From contig NZ_CM125436.1 of assembly GCF_052072235.1 (NCBI RefSeq), positions 1,544,001 through 1,608,000 on the forward strand: a stretch of 64,000 nucleotides of DNA. Direction: 5' to 3'. Under the pieces are notes generated by a model. That model was not told the origin of the DNA and did no database searches. It saw only the letters and a program-made list of their open reading frames with translations. Shown one piece after another: positions 1-8,794 of the stretch; position 1 is the first letter of the stretch, and each line of letters opens with the position of its first letter. The DNA is from Brevibacillus_D fluminis_A. GTDB taxonomy: Bacteria > Bacillota > Bacilli > Brevibacillales > Brevibacillaceae. Both the position numbers and the translations under genes were made by a program.

Positions 1-1
1 C

Positions 2-715
2 AACGGAATTTCCGGCTTCCTGGAACACCCGGAGCAAGCTGACATCGTTTTTGACGCGACATCGGCCAAAACGCACCTCAGACATGACAAGGCCTTGCGT
101 GAAATCGGCAAGCAGGTTGTCGATCTGACACCTGCTGCGATCGGCCCGTTTGTCGTCCCATCGGTCAATCTGGGCCAGCATGTAGAGGCGCCGAACGTCA
201 ACATGATTACGTGCGGCGGACAGGCGACCATCCCGATCGTGCATGCGATCAACCGCGTCTCTGCCGTCGACTATGCCGAGATTGTGGCAGCCGTTGCAAG
301 CAAAAGCGCGGGGCCGGGCACGCGGGCCAACATCGACGAATTCACCCGGACAACCGCGAGAGGCATCGAGATTATCGGCGGCGCGAAAAAGGGCAAGGCA
401 ATCATCATCCTGAATCCTGCCGAACCGCCGCTGCTCATGCGGGACACCATTCATGCACTGGTGGCGGAAAAAGGAAAAGAAGCGGAAATCGTCAGCTCCA
501 TCCACCAAATGGTCGCCTCGGTTCAGCAGTATGTCCCTGGTTACCGTTTGATCGGCGAACCGATTTTTGAAGGGAACCGCATCACCGTCTTTCTTGAAGT
601 GGAGGGGGCCGGAGACTTTTTTCCGCCGTACTCCGGCAATCTCGACATTATGACGGCTGCAGCGACAAAGGTCGGCGAAGAGATGGCCAAAAAGCGGTTG
701 CTCTTTCACACATAG
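2..715 (+). CDS. dmpF: Acetaldehyde dehydrogenase (acylating), 5'-truncated by window edge
   Basis: The reading frame is open from base 2, so the first 60-70 residues lie outside the window; 237 residues remain of a family that is usually about 300-315. The enzyme oxidises acetaldehyde to acetyl-CoA with NAD and CoA, the last step of the catechol meta-cleavage pathway, in the cytoplasm and in complex with the aldolase encoded next. The active-site cysteine is visible in the motif NMITCGGQAT at codon 71 of this fragment, followed by the family block TRANIDEFTRTT. A TTG at 95 could be mistaken for a start, but the homologous sequence continues upstream of it. The aldolase gene follows 21 bases later, as in dmp/bph/mhp operons. 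Confidence 0.93.
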   Translation, partial: NGISGFLEHPEQADIVFDATSAKTHLRHDKALREIGKQVVDLTPAAIGPFVVPSVNLGQHVEAPNVNMITCGGQATIPIVHAINRVSAVDYAEIVAAVASKSAGPGTRANIDEFTRTTARGIEIIGGAKKGKAIIILNPAEPPLLMRDTIHALVAEKGKEAEIVSSIHQMVASVQQYVPGYRLIGEPIFEGNRITVFLEVEGAGDFFPPYSGNLDIMTAAATKVGEEMAKKRLLFHT

Positions 716-736
716 GAATCGAGGGGAGATAAAGCG

Positions 737-1777
737 ATGGACGCAACACATGCAAGGCTTCATTTGGTTGATGTGACGCTGCGCGACGGCAGCCATTCGA
801 TGAAGCACGCGTTTACGGAGCAGCAGGTCAGAGACGTTGCGCGCGGTCTTGATCAGGCGGGGATCGAGTATTTCGAGGTGTCTCACGGCGATGGCCTGGG
901 CGGCTCCTCGCTGCAGTACGGACTGTCTGCTGTCGATGAAATGGCGCTCATCTCCGCTGCGGCCGAATCGTGCCAGCTGGCGAAAATTTCCGTGCTCCTG
1001 CTGCCCGGGATCGGCTTAAAAGAAGATTTGGAAGAAGCGGCCCGCAGAGGCGCCAAAATGGTGCGGGTCGCCACGCACATCACCGAAGCGGACGTGGCGA
1101 AGCAGCATATCGAGCTTGGGCGCAAGCTCGGTCTGAAAACAGTCGGTTTCTTGATGATGGCGCACATGGCTCCCACTGAAAAGCTCGTTGAGCAGGCGAA
1201 GCTGTTCGAGAGCTACGGGGCCGAGATCGTCTACGCCGTCGACTCGGCCGGGGCCCTGCTGCCTCACGAGGTGAAGGAGCGAATCGGTGCGATGCGCCAG
1301 ACGCTGGATTGCGAAATCGGCTTCCATGGGCACAACAATCTGTCACTCGCGATGGCCAACACGATCGCTGCGGTGGAAGCAGGGGCCACCTATGTGGATG
1401 GCAGTCTTCGCTGCCTCGGTGCTGGCAGCGGTAACACGCAGACAGAGGTCATGGCAGCCGTGTTTGACCGGCTCGGTTATGATACGGGAGTTGCGCTCTA
1501 TCCGCTCATGGACGCGGCCAATCAGGTGGTCGCCAAATTCATGCCCCGGCCGCAGGAAATCACCGGCGCAAGCCTGATCATGGGTTATTCGGGCGTCTAT
1601 TCCAGCTTTCTGCTCCATACTCAGGATGCCGCCCGCAAATTTAACGTGGATGAACGCGACATTTTGGTCGAATTGGGCAAGCGAAAGGCGATCGGCGGCC
1701 AGGAGGACATGATTGTCGAAATCGCCGCAAAACTCGCCAGAACACCGAGCGAGCGAAGCGCTGAAAGGAACACATGA
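737..1777 (+). CDS. dmpG: 4-hydroxy-2-oxovalerate aldolase
   Basis: This 346-aa class II pyruvate aldolase splits 4-hydroxy-2-oxovalerate into pyruvate and acetaldehyde, which is channelled to the DmpF partner. The HMGL-like TIM barrel begins with VDVTLRDGSH (R16, D17 and the catalytic H20 of the DmpG/BphI family), and the divalent-metal ligands are in GFHGHNN (H197, H199). The C-terminal helical communication domain contains the MGYSGVYSSF block typical of the family. Length is normal. It has an RBS (ggggag) eight bases before the ATG and lies between dmpF and the decarboxylase gene in one apparent transcript. Identification rests on motifs and gene order. Confidence 0.95.
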   Translation: MDATHARLHLVDVTLRDGSHSMKHAFTEQQVRDVARGLDQAGIEYFEVSHGDGLGGSSLQYGLSAVDEMALISAAAESCQLAKISVLLLPGIGLKEDLEEAARRGAKMVRVATHITEADVAKQHIELGRKLGLKTVGFLMMAHMAPTEKLVEQAKLFESYGAEIVYAVDSAGALLPHEVKERIGAMRQTLDCEIGFHGHNNLSLAMANTIAAVEAGATYVDGSLRCLGAGSGNTQTEVMAAVFDRLGYDTGVALYPLMDAANQVVAKFMPRPQEITGASLIMGYSGVYSSFLLHTQDAARKFNVDERDILVELGKRKAIGGQEDMIVEIAAKLARTPSERSAERNT

Positions 1778-1800
1778 CGCGAACAGGAGGGCGAACATCG

Positions 1801-2592
1801 TTGCGTCAAAAGGAGAGTATCGAGAGCATAGCAACCGTCTTATTTCGGGCGGAAAAGGAAGCCTTTGAGGTTGACAAGTTTGTCGACCTGTACCCGGAGC
1901 TTGATGCGGACATGGCCTATCGGATTCAGGAGCGGTTGATTGCTTTGAAATGCAAAGCGGAGGCTGCCAAGGTCACCGGATGGAAATTGGGGCTGACGAG
2001 TCAGGCCAAGCAGCAGATGATGGGCGTTCATGAACCGGTGTACGGGGTTTTGCTGGACAGCATGCGCCTTTCAGAAGGGAATCCGGTCACGCTAGCGCCA
2101 TTCATCCATCCCAAAATCGAACCGGAGATCGCGTTCGTTTTTCACCGCGAATTGAAAGGGCCTGGCGTCTCGGTGCCCGAAGTGCTGGCGGCGACCGCCT
2201 GCGTGATGCCGGCATTGGAGATCATCGACAGCCGCTACCGCAATTTTTCCTTCACGCTTGCCGATGTCATCGCGGATAATGCGTCTTCATCACGTTATCT
2301 GCTCGGCGAGGTGCACGTCAAGCCAGATGAGATAGACATGCGGCTTTCGGGGATGGTGTTCCAAAAGAACGGAAAGGTCATTGCGACCAGCACTGGCGCC
2401 AGCGTGATGGGGCACCCCGCCCGAGCGATTGCCTGGATGGCGAACAAATTGGCGGAAAGCGGCCAATCGATCCGGCCGGGCGAAATCGTGCTGAGCGGGG
2501 CCTTGTGCGAAGCGACATCGATTGCGGCGGGCGATACGGTCACCGTGAGCATCGACGGAATGGGCAGCGTGACTGTCGTGTTTACCAACTGA
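1801..2592 (+). CDS. dmpH: 4-oxalocrotonate decarboxylase (fumarylacetoacetase-like fold)
   Basis: Member of the hydratase/decarboxylase family (DmpE/DmpH). It should decarboxylate 2-oxohex-3-enedioate to 2-hydroxypenta-2,4-dienoate with Mg2+. Metal-binding acidic residues are in KIEPEIAF (about E107, E109) and LEIIDSRY (about E140), and the ADNASSSR block is conserved. WKLGLTSQAKQQMMGVHEP resembles the decarboxylase more than the hydratase branch, and the adjacent tautomerase and semialdehyde dehydrogenase fit the 4-oxalocrotonate branch. I prefer the TTG start at 1801, ten bases after CAGGAGG (1784-1790), which gives 263 aa. An ATG at 1774 overlapping the dmpG stop would give 272 aa. A DmpE-type hydratase remains possible. 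Confidence 0.85.
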   Translation: MRQKESIESIATVLFRAEKEAFEVDKFVDLYPELDADMAYRIQERLIALKCKAEAAKVTGWKLGLTSQAKQQMMGVHEPVYGVLLDSMRLSEGNPVTLAPFIHPKIEPEIAFVFHRELKGPGVSVPEVLAATACVMPALEIIDSRYRNFSFTLADVIADNASSSRYLLGEVHVKPDEIDMRLSGMVFQKNGKVIATSTGASVMGHPARAIAWMANKLAESGQSIRPGEIVLSGALCEATSIAAGDTVTVSIDGMGSVTVVFTN

Positions 2593-2609
2593 AAAAAGGT
2601 GGTCTGACG

Positions 2610-2813
2610 ATGCCGTTTATTCAAATCAATCTATTGGAAGGACGTTCTGCGGAAAAGAAAGAGACGCTGATCTATGAAATCACACAGACGACCGCCCACG
2701 TTCTGGAGGTGCCGATCGAGACCATCCGCGTGATGATCAACGAGATGCCCCCGGAACATTGGGGGATTGCCGGGGAATCGGTGAAAAAGCGTCAATCAAA
2801 CAAACGGGAGTGA
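2610..2813 (+). CDS. dmpI: 4-oxalocrotonate tautomerase family protein
   Basis: A 67-aa protein that begins Met-Pro-Phe-Ile-Gln-Ile, so processing exposes Pro1, the general base of 4-oxalocrotonate tautomerases. It ketonises 2-hydroxymuconate to 2-oxohex-3-enedioate, the substrate of the decarboxylase encoded just upstream. The family pattern LLEGRSAEKKETLI followed by an arginine near residue 37 (IETIRVMINEMP) is present. Length matches the usual 61-70 aa. The start is fixed by the Pro2 requirement and a GGTGG-like site upstream. The gene lies 17 bases after dmpH and just before the dehydrogenase. Confidence 0.93.
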   Translation: MPFIQINLLEGRSAEKKETLIYEITQTTAHVLEVPIETIRVMINEMPPEHWGIAGESVKKRQSNKRE

Positions 2814-2818
2814 GAGAG

Positions 2819-4297
2819 ATGATGAGAGAAACCAGCGCGCAAAGGCGTGAGGTCAAGCTGTTCATCGATGGAGAGTACGTCCCCTCGGCGGCTAACAAAA
2901 CGTTTCCTGTCCATAACCCGGCGACGCAGGAGATCATCGCCGACGTTCACGAAGCGACGAGGGAAGATGTGGATCGGGCGTGCCAAGCTGCCCGCCGCGC
3001 TTTTGAAACAGGGCCGTGGCGGACGATGACGATCAAGGAGCGCTGCGCGAAAGTACGCCGCATGGCCGAGATCATCATGGAGCGGCAGGAAGAGCTTGCG
3101 CGGCTGGAAGCGCTGGATGTAGGGAAGCCTTATCCGGTCGCATTCGAATTTGAAATTCCCCGTGCTGCCCACAATCTGAAATTTTTCGCCGATTTTGTGG
3201 AGCAGCACGGCAGTGAAACATACCCGATGGAAGAAGCGTATTTGAACTACACCCGCTATGAGCCGGTCGGCGTCGCAGCCTTGATCACGCCGTGGAATTT
3301 GCCCTTCATGCTGACCACGTGGAAGCTGGGGCCGTGCCTCGCTGCCGGAAACACCGCGGTCATCAAGCCGGCGGAGCCAACGCCGCTGACCGTTTCGCTG
3401 CTTGGCGAAATTGCCAAGGAGGCGGGGATTCCCGATGGTGTCGTCAACATTGTGCAAGGCTTTGGGCCGGGCTCCACCGGCGAATTCATGACCACGCACC
3501 CAGAGGTCGACCTCATCTCCTTCACCGGGGAGACTAAGACCGGGAAGGCAATCATGAAAAACGGAGCCGATACCTTAAAGCGCGTCTCGTTCGAGCTGGG
3601 CGGAAAGGCAGCCAACATCGTGTTCGAGGACGCCGATCTGGAGAAAGCGATTCCGACCTCAATCCGCGCCGCTTTTTTGAATTCCGGCCAAGTCTGTCTT
3701 GCCGGTTCGCGCATTCTTATCCAGCGCAGTATTTTCGACGAGTTCGTAGAGCGCTTCCGGTCTGCAGCTTCCATGCTGAAAGTCGGCGATCCGCAAGATT
3801 CCAGCACCAATATGGGGCCGCTTGTGAGCGAGGAGCATTACCTCAAAGTTACGAGCTACATCAACATTGCGGAAGCGGAACATTCGCAGCTGGTGTTCGG
3901 CGGCAAGCGACCCGAGTTGCCGCACTATTTGAGCAACGGTTATTATTTGGAACCGACCATTTACATCCAGGAAAATCCGCAGGCACGCATTTGCCAGGAA
4001 GAGATCTTCGGCCCGATCGTTACGCTGATCCCGTTTGACACGGAGGAAGAAGCGCTCCAGATCGCCAACAACACAGAGTATGGCCTCAATGCTGTCGTCT
4101 GGACCGAAAGCTTGCAGCGGGCACACCGGGTCGCACATAAGGTACGGGCCGGCACCGTCTGGGTGAACTGCTGGTTTGTCCGCGACCTGCGCGCGCCATT
4201 CGGCGGCTTCAAGAAGAGCGGAATCGGGCGCGAAGGCGGCCACCACAGCCTGGAATTCTTTACGGAAGCCAAAACCGTCTGCCTCGCGCTCAGCTGA
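2819..4297 (+). CDS. dmpC: 2-hydroxymuconic semialdehyde dehydrogenase
   Basis: A 492-aa NAD-dependent aldehyde dehydrogenase. The catalytic cysteine is in GQVCLAGSR (about C293), the general-base glutamate in FELGGKAAN, and the NAD-binding TPWNLP block lies near residue 160. In this operon it should oxidise 2-hydroxymuconate semialdehyde to 2-hydroxymuconate, feeding the tautomerase and decarboxylase. The start is the first of two adjacent ATGs, eight bases after GGGAG; the long open frame upstream overlaps dmpI and is not coding. Substrate is inferred from neighbours, because ALDH subfamilies cannot be separated by eye. Confidence 0.9.
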   Translation: MMRETSAQRREVKLFIDGEYVPSAANKTFPVHNPATQEIIADVHEATREDVDRACQAARRAFETGPWRTMTIKERCAKVRRMAEIIMERQEELARLEALDVGKPYPVAFEFEIPRAAHNLKFFADFVEQHGSETYPMEEAYLNYTRYEPVGVAALITPWNLPFMLTTWKLGPCLAAGNTAVIKPAEPTPLTVSLLGEIAKEAGIPDGVVNIVQGFGPGSTGEFMTTHPEVDLISFTGETKTGKAIMKNGADTLKRVSFELGGKAANIVFEDADLEKAIPTSIRAAFLNSGQVCLAGSRILIQRSIFDEFVERFRSAASMLKVGDPQDSSTNMGPLVSEEHYLKVTSYINIAEAEHSQLVFGGKRPELPHYLSNGYYLEPTIYIQENPQARICQEEIFGPIVTLIPFDTEEEALQIANNTEYGLNAVVWTESLQRAHRVAHKVRAGTVWVNCWFVRDLRAPFGGFKKSGIGREGGHHSLEFFTEAKTVCLALS

Positions 4298-4320
4298 AGT
4301 ACAGCTTTTTAAATCAAACC

Positions 4321-4368
4321 ATCGGACTGTCTTTTGGAGGCGTATTAACAAAGTTCAGTCCGATTTTC
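4321..4368 (+). terminator. Hairpin between dmpC and the ferredoxin gene
   Basis: A perfect 9-bp inverted repeat (ATCGGACTG at 4321-4329, CAGTCCGAT at 4356-4364) with a 26-base loop and a short TTTTCC tail. It could terminate or attenuate the enzyme operon before the ferredoxin gene. The weak T-tract makes partial readthrough likely. Confidence 0.55.
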
Positions 4369-4405
4369 CTGTTTCTCGCAAACGGATGAAAGGAGTGAAA
4401 GAGCG

Positions 4406-4672
4406 ATGTTTCGGATTACCTTGCACGGAAACACGTTCACATGTGACAAAGAGTGCAATCTCCTGCAGGCTGCCAGGCGTCACCTCATCGCCATTCCGTA
4501 TGGATGTTGTAGCGGGGGCTGCGGCATGTGTAAAATAAAGGTACTGGAAGGCGAATACAGGCTGGGGAATTCATCGCATGAAATGCTTCCGCCCGAAGCG
4601 CGCAAAGAAGGGTATGCCCTCGCTTGTCGAACGTATCCGCTTGGGCACATGGTGTTAGAAATCGCAGACTAG
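4406..4672 (+). CDS. 2Fe-2S plant-type ferredoxin (XylT/DmpQ-like)
   Basis: An 88-aa ferredoxin with the [2Fe-2S] pattern C-x4-C-x2-C in GCCSGGCGMC near residue 34 and a last cysteine in ALACRTYP near residue 76. In meta-cleavage operons such ferredoxins (XylT, DmpQ) re-reduce the active-site iron of catechol 2,3-dioxygenase after oxidative inactivation, which is the likely role here. An alternative is electron transfer to an oxygenase encoded outside the window. The start has an AAAGGAG site (4389-4395) ten bases upstream. A possible terminator separates it from dmpC; the regulator gene begins 37 bases downstream. Confidence 0.88.
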   Translation: MFRITLHGNTFTCDKECNLLQAARRHLIAIPYGCCSGGCGMCKIKVLEGEYRLGNSSHEMLPPEARKEGYALACRTYPLGHMVLEIAD

Positions 4673-4709
4673 TAGAATCGATGACGACTCTGAAAGGCTG
4701 TGAAGACGA

Positions 4710-6611
4710 TTGGCCAAGCAAAATCTCTTACATGATCATCTGTCTGTATCGGATCAGAATGGAACGATTTGCATGAATGATGAACGGGTCATCGTCGTTT
4801 CCGCATCGGCCTTTGGCACACTGCGCAGGGATTTGATCGCCAATCTCGGCTTGGAGAGGATGAAGGGCTTTCTCATCCGTTATGGGTGGGATCTGGGCGT
4901 GAAGGATGCGAGAAAGGCGATGAACATGAACCTGCCCTCCGTGGAGGACGTGATCTTTACCGGCCCGGCGCTGCACATGATCAAGGGGCACGCCAAAGTC
5001 AGGACCACCTTTCTGCATGTCGAGCGAGCTAGCGATTCTACGGTGCAATCCGTTCATATGGAAGGGGGCTGGATCAATTCCTATGAAGCGGAAGAGCACG
5101 TGGCCCGGTTCGGCATCTCCGACACGCCGGTCTGCTATTCCTTGGTCGGCTATGCGAGCGGCTACCTTTCCGCCATCTGCAACCACACCGTGATCTTGAA
5201 GGAACTCTCCTGTTCCGGAATGGGCGACAGCGAGTGCCGCTGGGTGGGAAAATCGGTGTCGCTGTGGAACGGTGAAGTGGACGACCTGTTGCAATACTTT
5301 GCGGACACGCCGATTGTGAAGGAGCTGGAGATCACCTATGAAAAGCTGCTGGAAGAACGCAACACGCTCTCCCGCATCTCCGACATTCACAAAAAGCTGA
5401 CAGAGGAAATCAGCAACGGAAATGACCTGCAGTCGATTGCCAATGTCGTCTACGAGACGACCGGGATTCCCCTGATCATAGAAGATGCCCATTTTCGCCC
5501 GTTCGCTTACGCTGGTCTCTCGGGCGACGAGTTCACGGCGATTGACGATGATTTCAACAGCTTTCGGAACACGAACAAAAATCGGCTCCGCTTGCGGGAA
5601 AAAACCGAATGCGGGTCATTTCCGCTGACAAGCAAAATCGTAGCCAACGCCCATTCGCGGCTGATCACTCCCATCCTGCTGCGCCAAAACATCTCCGGCT
5701 ACTGCTCATTCATCTATGTGAAAAACAGAAACGATTACCAAAAGATTGACCAGATGATTCTGGAGCGCATCGCGATCGTCTGCTCGCTATACTTGTTGAA
5801 TGAGAAGACCAGCCTCGAGGCTGAGGAGCGGATGAAAGGGCATTTTCTGGAGCAGGTGCTGCAAGGGCAATTCGCCTCGAAAAAGGAAATTCTCAAGCGC
5901 GGCCGCTACCTCCACTTCGATCTCGACCAGCCGTACCATATACTGGTTCTGAAAATTCACGCGATGCAAATGGAGAACGAACTGCTCCTCCATAATGAGG
6001 TCATGGAAGCGACGCTCCACTACTGTAAGGAAAAGAAATGGAACGTGCTGATCGGCCAGCGGGCAGGCAACATCGTCCTGCTGGTGCAAACCGCTTCACT
6101 TGAGATCCGCGATATTTTCTCCTGCATGTCCCGGTTTAACGGCTACCTATCGGAAACATTTCCGCGCTGCGGCTTTCAGATCGGCATCAGTTCGGGCGCA
6201 GAACAGATCGATCGGGCGTCAGACTTTTACGATGAAGCGATCGTTGCCCTACGGATGACCACTCCGCAAAAGCGAAAAACCGTTTTGTTCGAACAGTTGG
6301 GCGTCGTAGGGCTGTTGATCAACAGCAAAAATGAGAGCGCTATCAAAAAGCTGGCGCAGCAGTTGTTAGGTCCGTTGTATGGAAGCGGCGACAAATACGC
6401 GGAACTGATCAAAACGCTCTACGTCTTTTTGGAAAACGGAGGAAACCTGGAGCAGACAGCAAGTGACCTGTCTTTATCGATGAGCGGGCTGCGCTACCGC
6501 ATTCAAAAGGTGGAAGCACTGCTTGGCCAGGATCTGCGCAATCCCGTGCTGCACTATCAACTGTTCATTACGCTGCAAGCCCTTCGGGTCACAGGTGAAA
6601 TCGAGTTTTGA
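4710..6611 (+). CDS. Aromatic-sensing regulator: XylR_N + V4R sensor fused to PucR-type C-terminus
   Basis: A 633-aa cytoplasmic regulator. Residues about 15-115 match the XylR/DmpR N-terminal sensor (FGTLRRDLIANLG, FLIRYGWDLG). Residues about 125-190 form a V4R domain with the cysteine-containing motif SCSGMGDSECRWVG. These domains bind phenols or other aromatics in DmpR-type activators. Instead of a sigma-54 AAA+ module, the C-terminus is a PucR-type helix-turn-helix (LEQTASDLSLSMSGLRYRIQ, about 570-625) preceded by a CdaR/GGDEF-like segment. It should therefore work with ordinary sigma factors. The start is a TTG; an internal ATG at 4761 or 4773 would still retain the sensor. Its place after the meta-pathway genes suggests it regulates them. 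Confidence 0.88.
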   Translation: MAKQNLLHDHLSVSDQNGTICMNDERVIVVSASAFGTLRRDLIANLGLERMKGFLIRYGWDLGVKDARKAMNMNLPSVEDVIFTGPALHMIKGHAKVRTTFLHVERASDSTVQSVHMEGGWINSYEAEEHVARFGISDTPVCYSLVGYASGYLSAICNHTVILKELSCSGMGDSECRWVGKSVSLWNGEVDDLLQYFADTPIVKELEITYEKLLEERNTLSRISDIHKKLTEEISNGNDLQSIANVVYETTGIPLIIEDAHFRPFAYAGLSGDEFTAIDDDFNSFRNTNKNRLRLREKTECGSFPLTSKIVANAHSRLITPILLRQNISGYCSFIYVKNRNDYQKIDQMILERIAIVCSLYLLNEKTSLEAEERMKGHFLEQVLQGQFASKKEILKRGRYLHFDLDQPYHILVLKIHAMQMENELLLHNEVMEATLHYCKEKKWNVLIGQRAGNIVLLVQTASLEIRDIFSCMSRFNGYLSETFPRCGFQIGISSGAEQIDRASDFYDEAIVALRMTTPQKRKTVLFEQLGVVGLLINSKNESAIKKLAQQLLGPLYGSGDKYAELIKTLYVFLENGGNLEQTASDLSLSMSGLRYRIQKVEALLGQDLRNPVLHYQLFITLQALRVTGEIEF

Positions 6612-6647
6612 TCATGGTCTCGCGAAAATTGAATCGCAAACCTTTCA

Positions 6648-6679
6648 AACCTGTCAGGGACGAATCCGACAGGTTTTTT
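6648..6679 (+). terminator. Intrinsic terminator after the XylR_N/PucR regulator
   Basis: Stem AACCTGTC (6648-6655) and GACAGGTT (6668-6675) followed by a run of T. It lies 36 bases after the regulator stop and closes the aromatic region. Confidence 0.85.
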
Positions 6680-6801
6680 ACTGCTTCCAGACGGGGACTG
6701 CGCAGGTGGTCCAGGCTACAAATCTAACCGTCAATCAATTGTGATGCTGTCGCTTGGCTGCGAGGTGGGACGGGTCAGCCATTTGGCTGGCATGTCTATT
6801 T

Positions 6802-6855
6802 CGGCGCCCCATTCAAATAGCTTTTTTTATTGAAGAAAGCTGAATAGATGCGCCG
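6802..6855 (-). terminator. Imperfect hairpin downstream of the siderophore ABC operon
   Basis: A long imperfect stem: CGGCGC with GCGCCG at the base, ATTCA with TGAAT, and AGCTTT with AAAGCT at the top. It lies 70 bases beyond the end of the minus-strand ABC operon. The T-tract is in the loop rather than after the stem, so it may be a 3'-end stabiliser rather than a classical terminator. The rest of 6680-6925 shows nothing recognisable. Confidence 0.4.
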
Positions 6856-6925
6856 ATCAAACCAAAATGAATCATTGAAAATATAAGATGGGAGCGAGGA
6901 ACGTGTATGAAGATTAGGATTTCAT

Positions 6926-7729
6926 TCACTTTATTCGAGAATGCGCCAGCTCATAGGGCAGGCACAGCGGCACACCTGTGCGTGGGTCCGGGATAATGTC
7001 CGCTTCGATGTTGAAGACCTCGCGCAATACATGCTGGGTCATGACTTCCGCAGGAGAACCTTCCGCGACCACCGTTCCTTTCTTGATCGCCACCATGTGC
7101 TGGGCATAGCGGGTGGCGTGGTTCAGATCGTGGACGACCATGACGATCGTGCGCTGCTGCTCTTGGTTCAACTGCTGCAGCAGCTGCAACACCTCCAATT
7201 GATGGGCCATGTCGAGAAAGGTGGTCGGCTCATCGAGGAACAGCACATCGGTCTCCTGCGCCAATGCCATTGCGATCCATGCGCGCTGGCGCTGGCCGCC
7301 GGAAAGCTGGTCGACCGGATGATCGTAAAATCGGCTCAAGCCGGTCACTTCCACCGCCCACTGAACGATTTTTTTGTCCGCGGCGCTCAGCGAACCGAAG
7401 CCTTTTTGGTGCGGAAAGCGACCGTAGGAAATCAGCTCCGATACGGTCAAGCCTTCCGGCGCAGTCGGATTTTGCGGCAAAATGGCAAGCTGTTTGGCGA
7501 CCTCCCTGGTGGACTGGCTGTGGATCGATTTGCCATCGAGGAAGACGGTGCCGCCTTTTGGCTTCATGATGCGGGCCATCGTTTTCAAGATCGTCGATTT
7601 GCCCGAGCCGTTGGAACCGACGAGTGCGGTAATTTTATGCGCAGGGATCGAGAGGTTGAGGTTCTCCACAATGGTGCGCTCGGAATAGGCGATATGCAGT
7701 CCTTCTGTGTAAAGTCGCTGATCGCTCAT
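6926..7729 (-). CDS. Ferric-siderophore ABC transporter ATP-binding protein (FecE/FhuC family)
   Basis: A 267-aa ATPase subunit of a FecCD-type importer. Walker A is GSNGSGKST (about residue 38), the signature is LSGGQRQRAWIA, Walker B is VLFLDEPTTFLD and the switch histidine is in VVHDLNH. Length and the FLDMAHQLEVL block fit the FecE/FhuC/YusV family that powers uptake of iron siderophores or haem. The ATG at 7729 follows CAGGAG; a TTG just upstream is less likely. It is the last gene of a three-gene minus-strand operon with two permeases, downstream of a Fur-like site. The exact siderophore cannot be told. Confidence 0.93.
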   Translation of the reverse strand: MSDQRLYTEGLHIAYSERTIVENLNLSIPAHKITALVGSNGSGKSTILKTMARIMKPKGGTVFLDGKSIHSQSTREVAKQLAILPQNPTAPEGLTVSELISYGRFPHQKGFGSLSAADKKIVQWAVEVTGLSRFYDHPVDQLSGGQRQRAWIAMALAQETDVLFLDEPTTFLDMAHQLEVLQLLQQLNQEQQRTIVMVVHDLNHATRYAQHMVAIKKGTVVAEGSPAEVMTQHVLREVFNIEADIIPDPRTGVPLCLPYELAHSRIK

Positions 7730-7765
7730 CAATCAGTCTCCTGCCTTTCGGATGGTTTTATCGAA

Positions 7766-8794
7766 TCATGCCTTCGATTTGGCGAGCAAATACAAGAAGT
7801 ACGGAGCGCCGATGACGGCGACGACGATCCCCGTGGGAATTTCCGTTGGCTGCATGATGGTGCGGCCCAGCGTGTCGGCGACCAGGAGCAGCAAGGCGCC
7901 GGCAAAGGCCGAAATCGGAAGCAGGAATTGATGCGCAGACCCAATCAGGCGCCGCGCGATATGCGGCGCGATCAAGCCGACGAAGCCGATTCCGCCACCG
8001 GCAGCCACGCAGGAGCCGGCAAGTCCGACGGCAGCCGCGATCAGCCAGATTTGCTCGCGCGCGATGGACGTGCCGAGTCCGGTTGAAAGCTGGTCGCCCA
8101 GATTGAGGATGTTGAGCACACGCGCTTTCATGAGCGCGAATGGAATCAGCACCACAATCCACGGCAGCAAAGACAAAACGAACGTCCAGTTGGAGCCCCA
8201 GATGCTGCCCGCCAGCCAAGTGGCGACAAATTGATAGTTTTGCGGATTGAGCCGCAAGGACAGGACGACGGTAGCGGCCGAGATGGCTGCTGCGATGGCG
8301 ATCCCGACTAAAAGGAGGCGGACCGGCGTCGTGCCCTGCCCTTTTTTGTAAGCCAAAAGAAAAATGATAGCGGCGGTTGCCGCAGCTCCCACCAACGCAA
8401 GAAACGGCATCAGCGCGACGGAAGCCGATTCTTTGGCAGGGAAGAACGAAAGATAGACGATCACCATCAGCCCCGCGCCTGCATTGATCCCGAGAATGCC
8501 CGGATCAGCCAGCGCATTGCGGGAAATGCCTTGCAAAATCGCACCCGCAGTCGCCAGGCCAGCGCCGATCAAAAGCGACAGCACGATGCGCGGAAGGCGG
8601 AATTCAAACAAAATCAAATGCTGCTTAGCCGTGCCGCCGCCGAACAACGTCTGCATCACTTCAAGCGGGGAGAGGCGAATAAAGCCGGTATTCATGCTGC
8701 TGATGAACGCGAGTACGATCAGCGCGGCGAAAATCACCATGATTGTGATAAAACGCGCGGTTTTTTTGCGGGTCACCATCTCCGGCATCATCAT
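7766..8794 (-). CDS. Ferric-siderophore ABC transporter permease (FecCD family)
   Basis: A 342-aa polytopic membrane protein of the FecCD/BtuC family. It carries the family signatures LADPGILGINAGAG (about residue 110) and GFVGLIAPHIARRLIG near the C-terminus, which contacts the ATPase. About ten transmembrane segments can be traced, the first near residues 12-32. The start overlaps the stop of the upstream permease gene (ATGA, 8791-8794), so the two are translationally coupled. With its partner it should form the heterodimeric channel for an iron siderophore. Confidence 0.94.
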   Translation of the reverse strand: MMMPEMVTRKKTARFITIMVIFAALIVLAFISSMNTGFIRLSPLEVMQTLFGGGTAKQHLILFEFRLPRIVLSLLIGAGLATAGAILQGISRNALADPGILGINAGAGLMVIVYLSFFPAKESASVALMPFLALVGAAATAAIIFLLAYKKGQGTTPVRLLLVGIAIAAAISAATVVLSLRLNPQNYQFVATWLAGSIWGSNWTFVLSLLPWIVVLIPFALMKARVLNILNLGDQLSTGLGTSIAREQIWLIAAAVGLAGSCVAAGGGIGFVGLIAPHIARRLIGSAHQFLLPISAFAGALLLLVADTLGRTIMQPTEIPTGIVVAVIGAPYFLYLLAKSKA

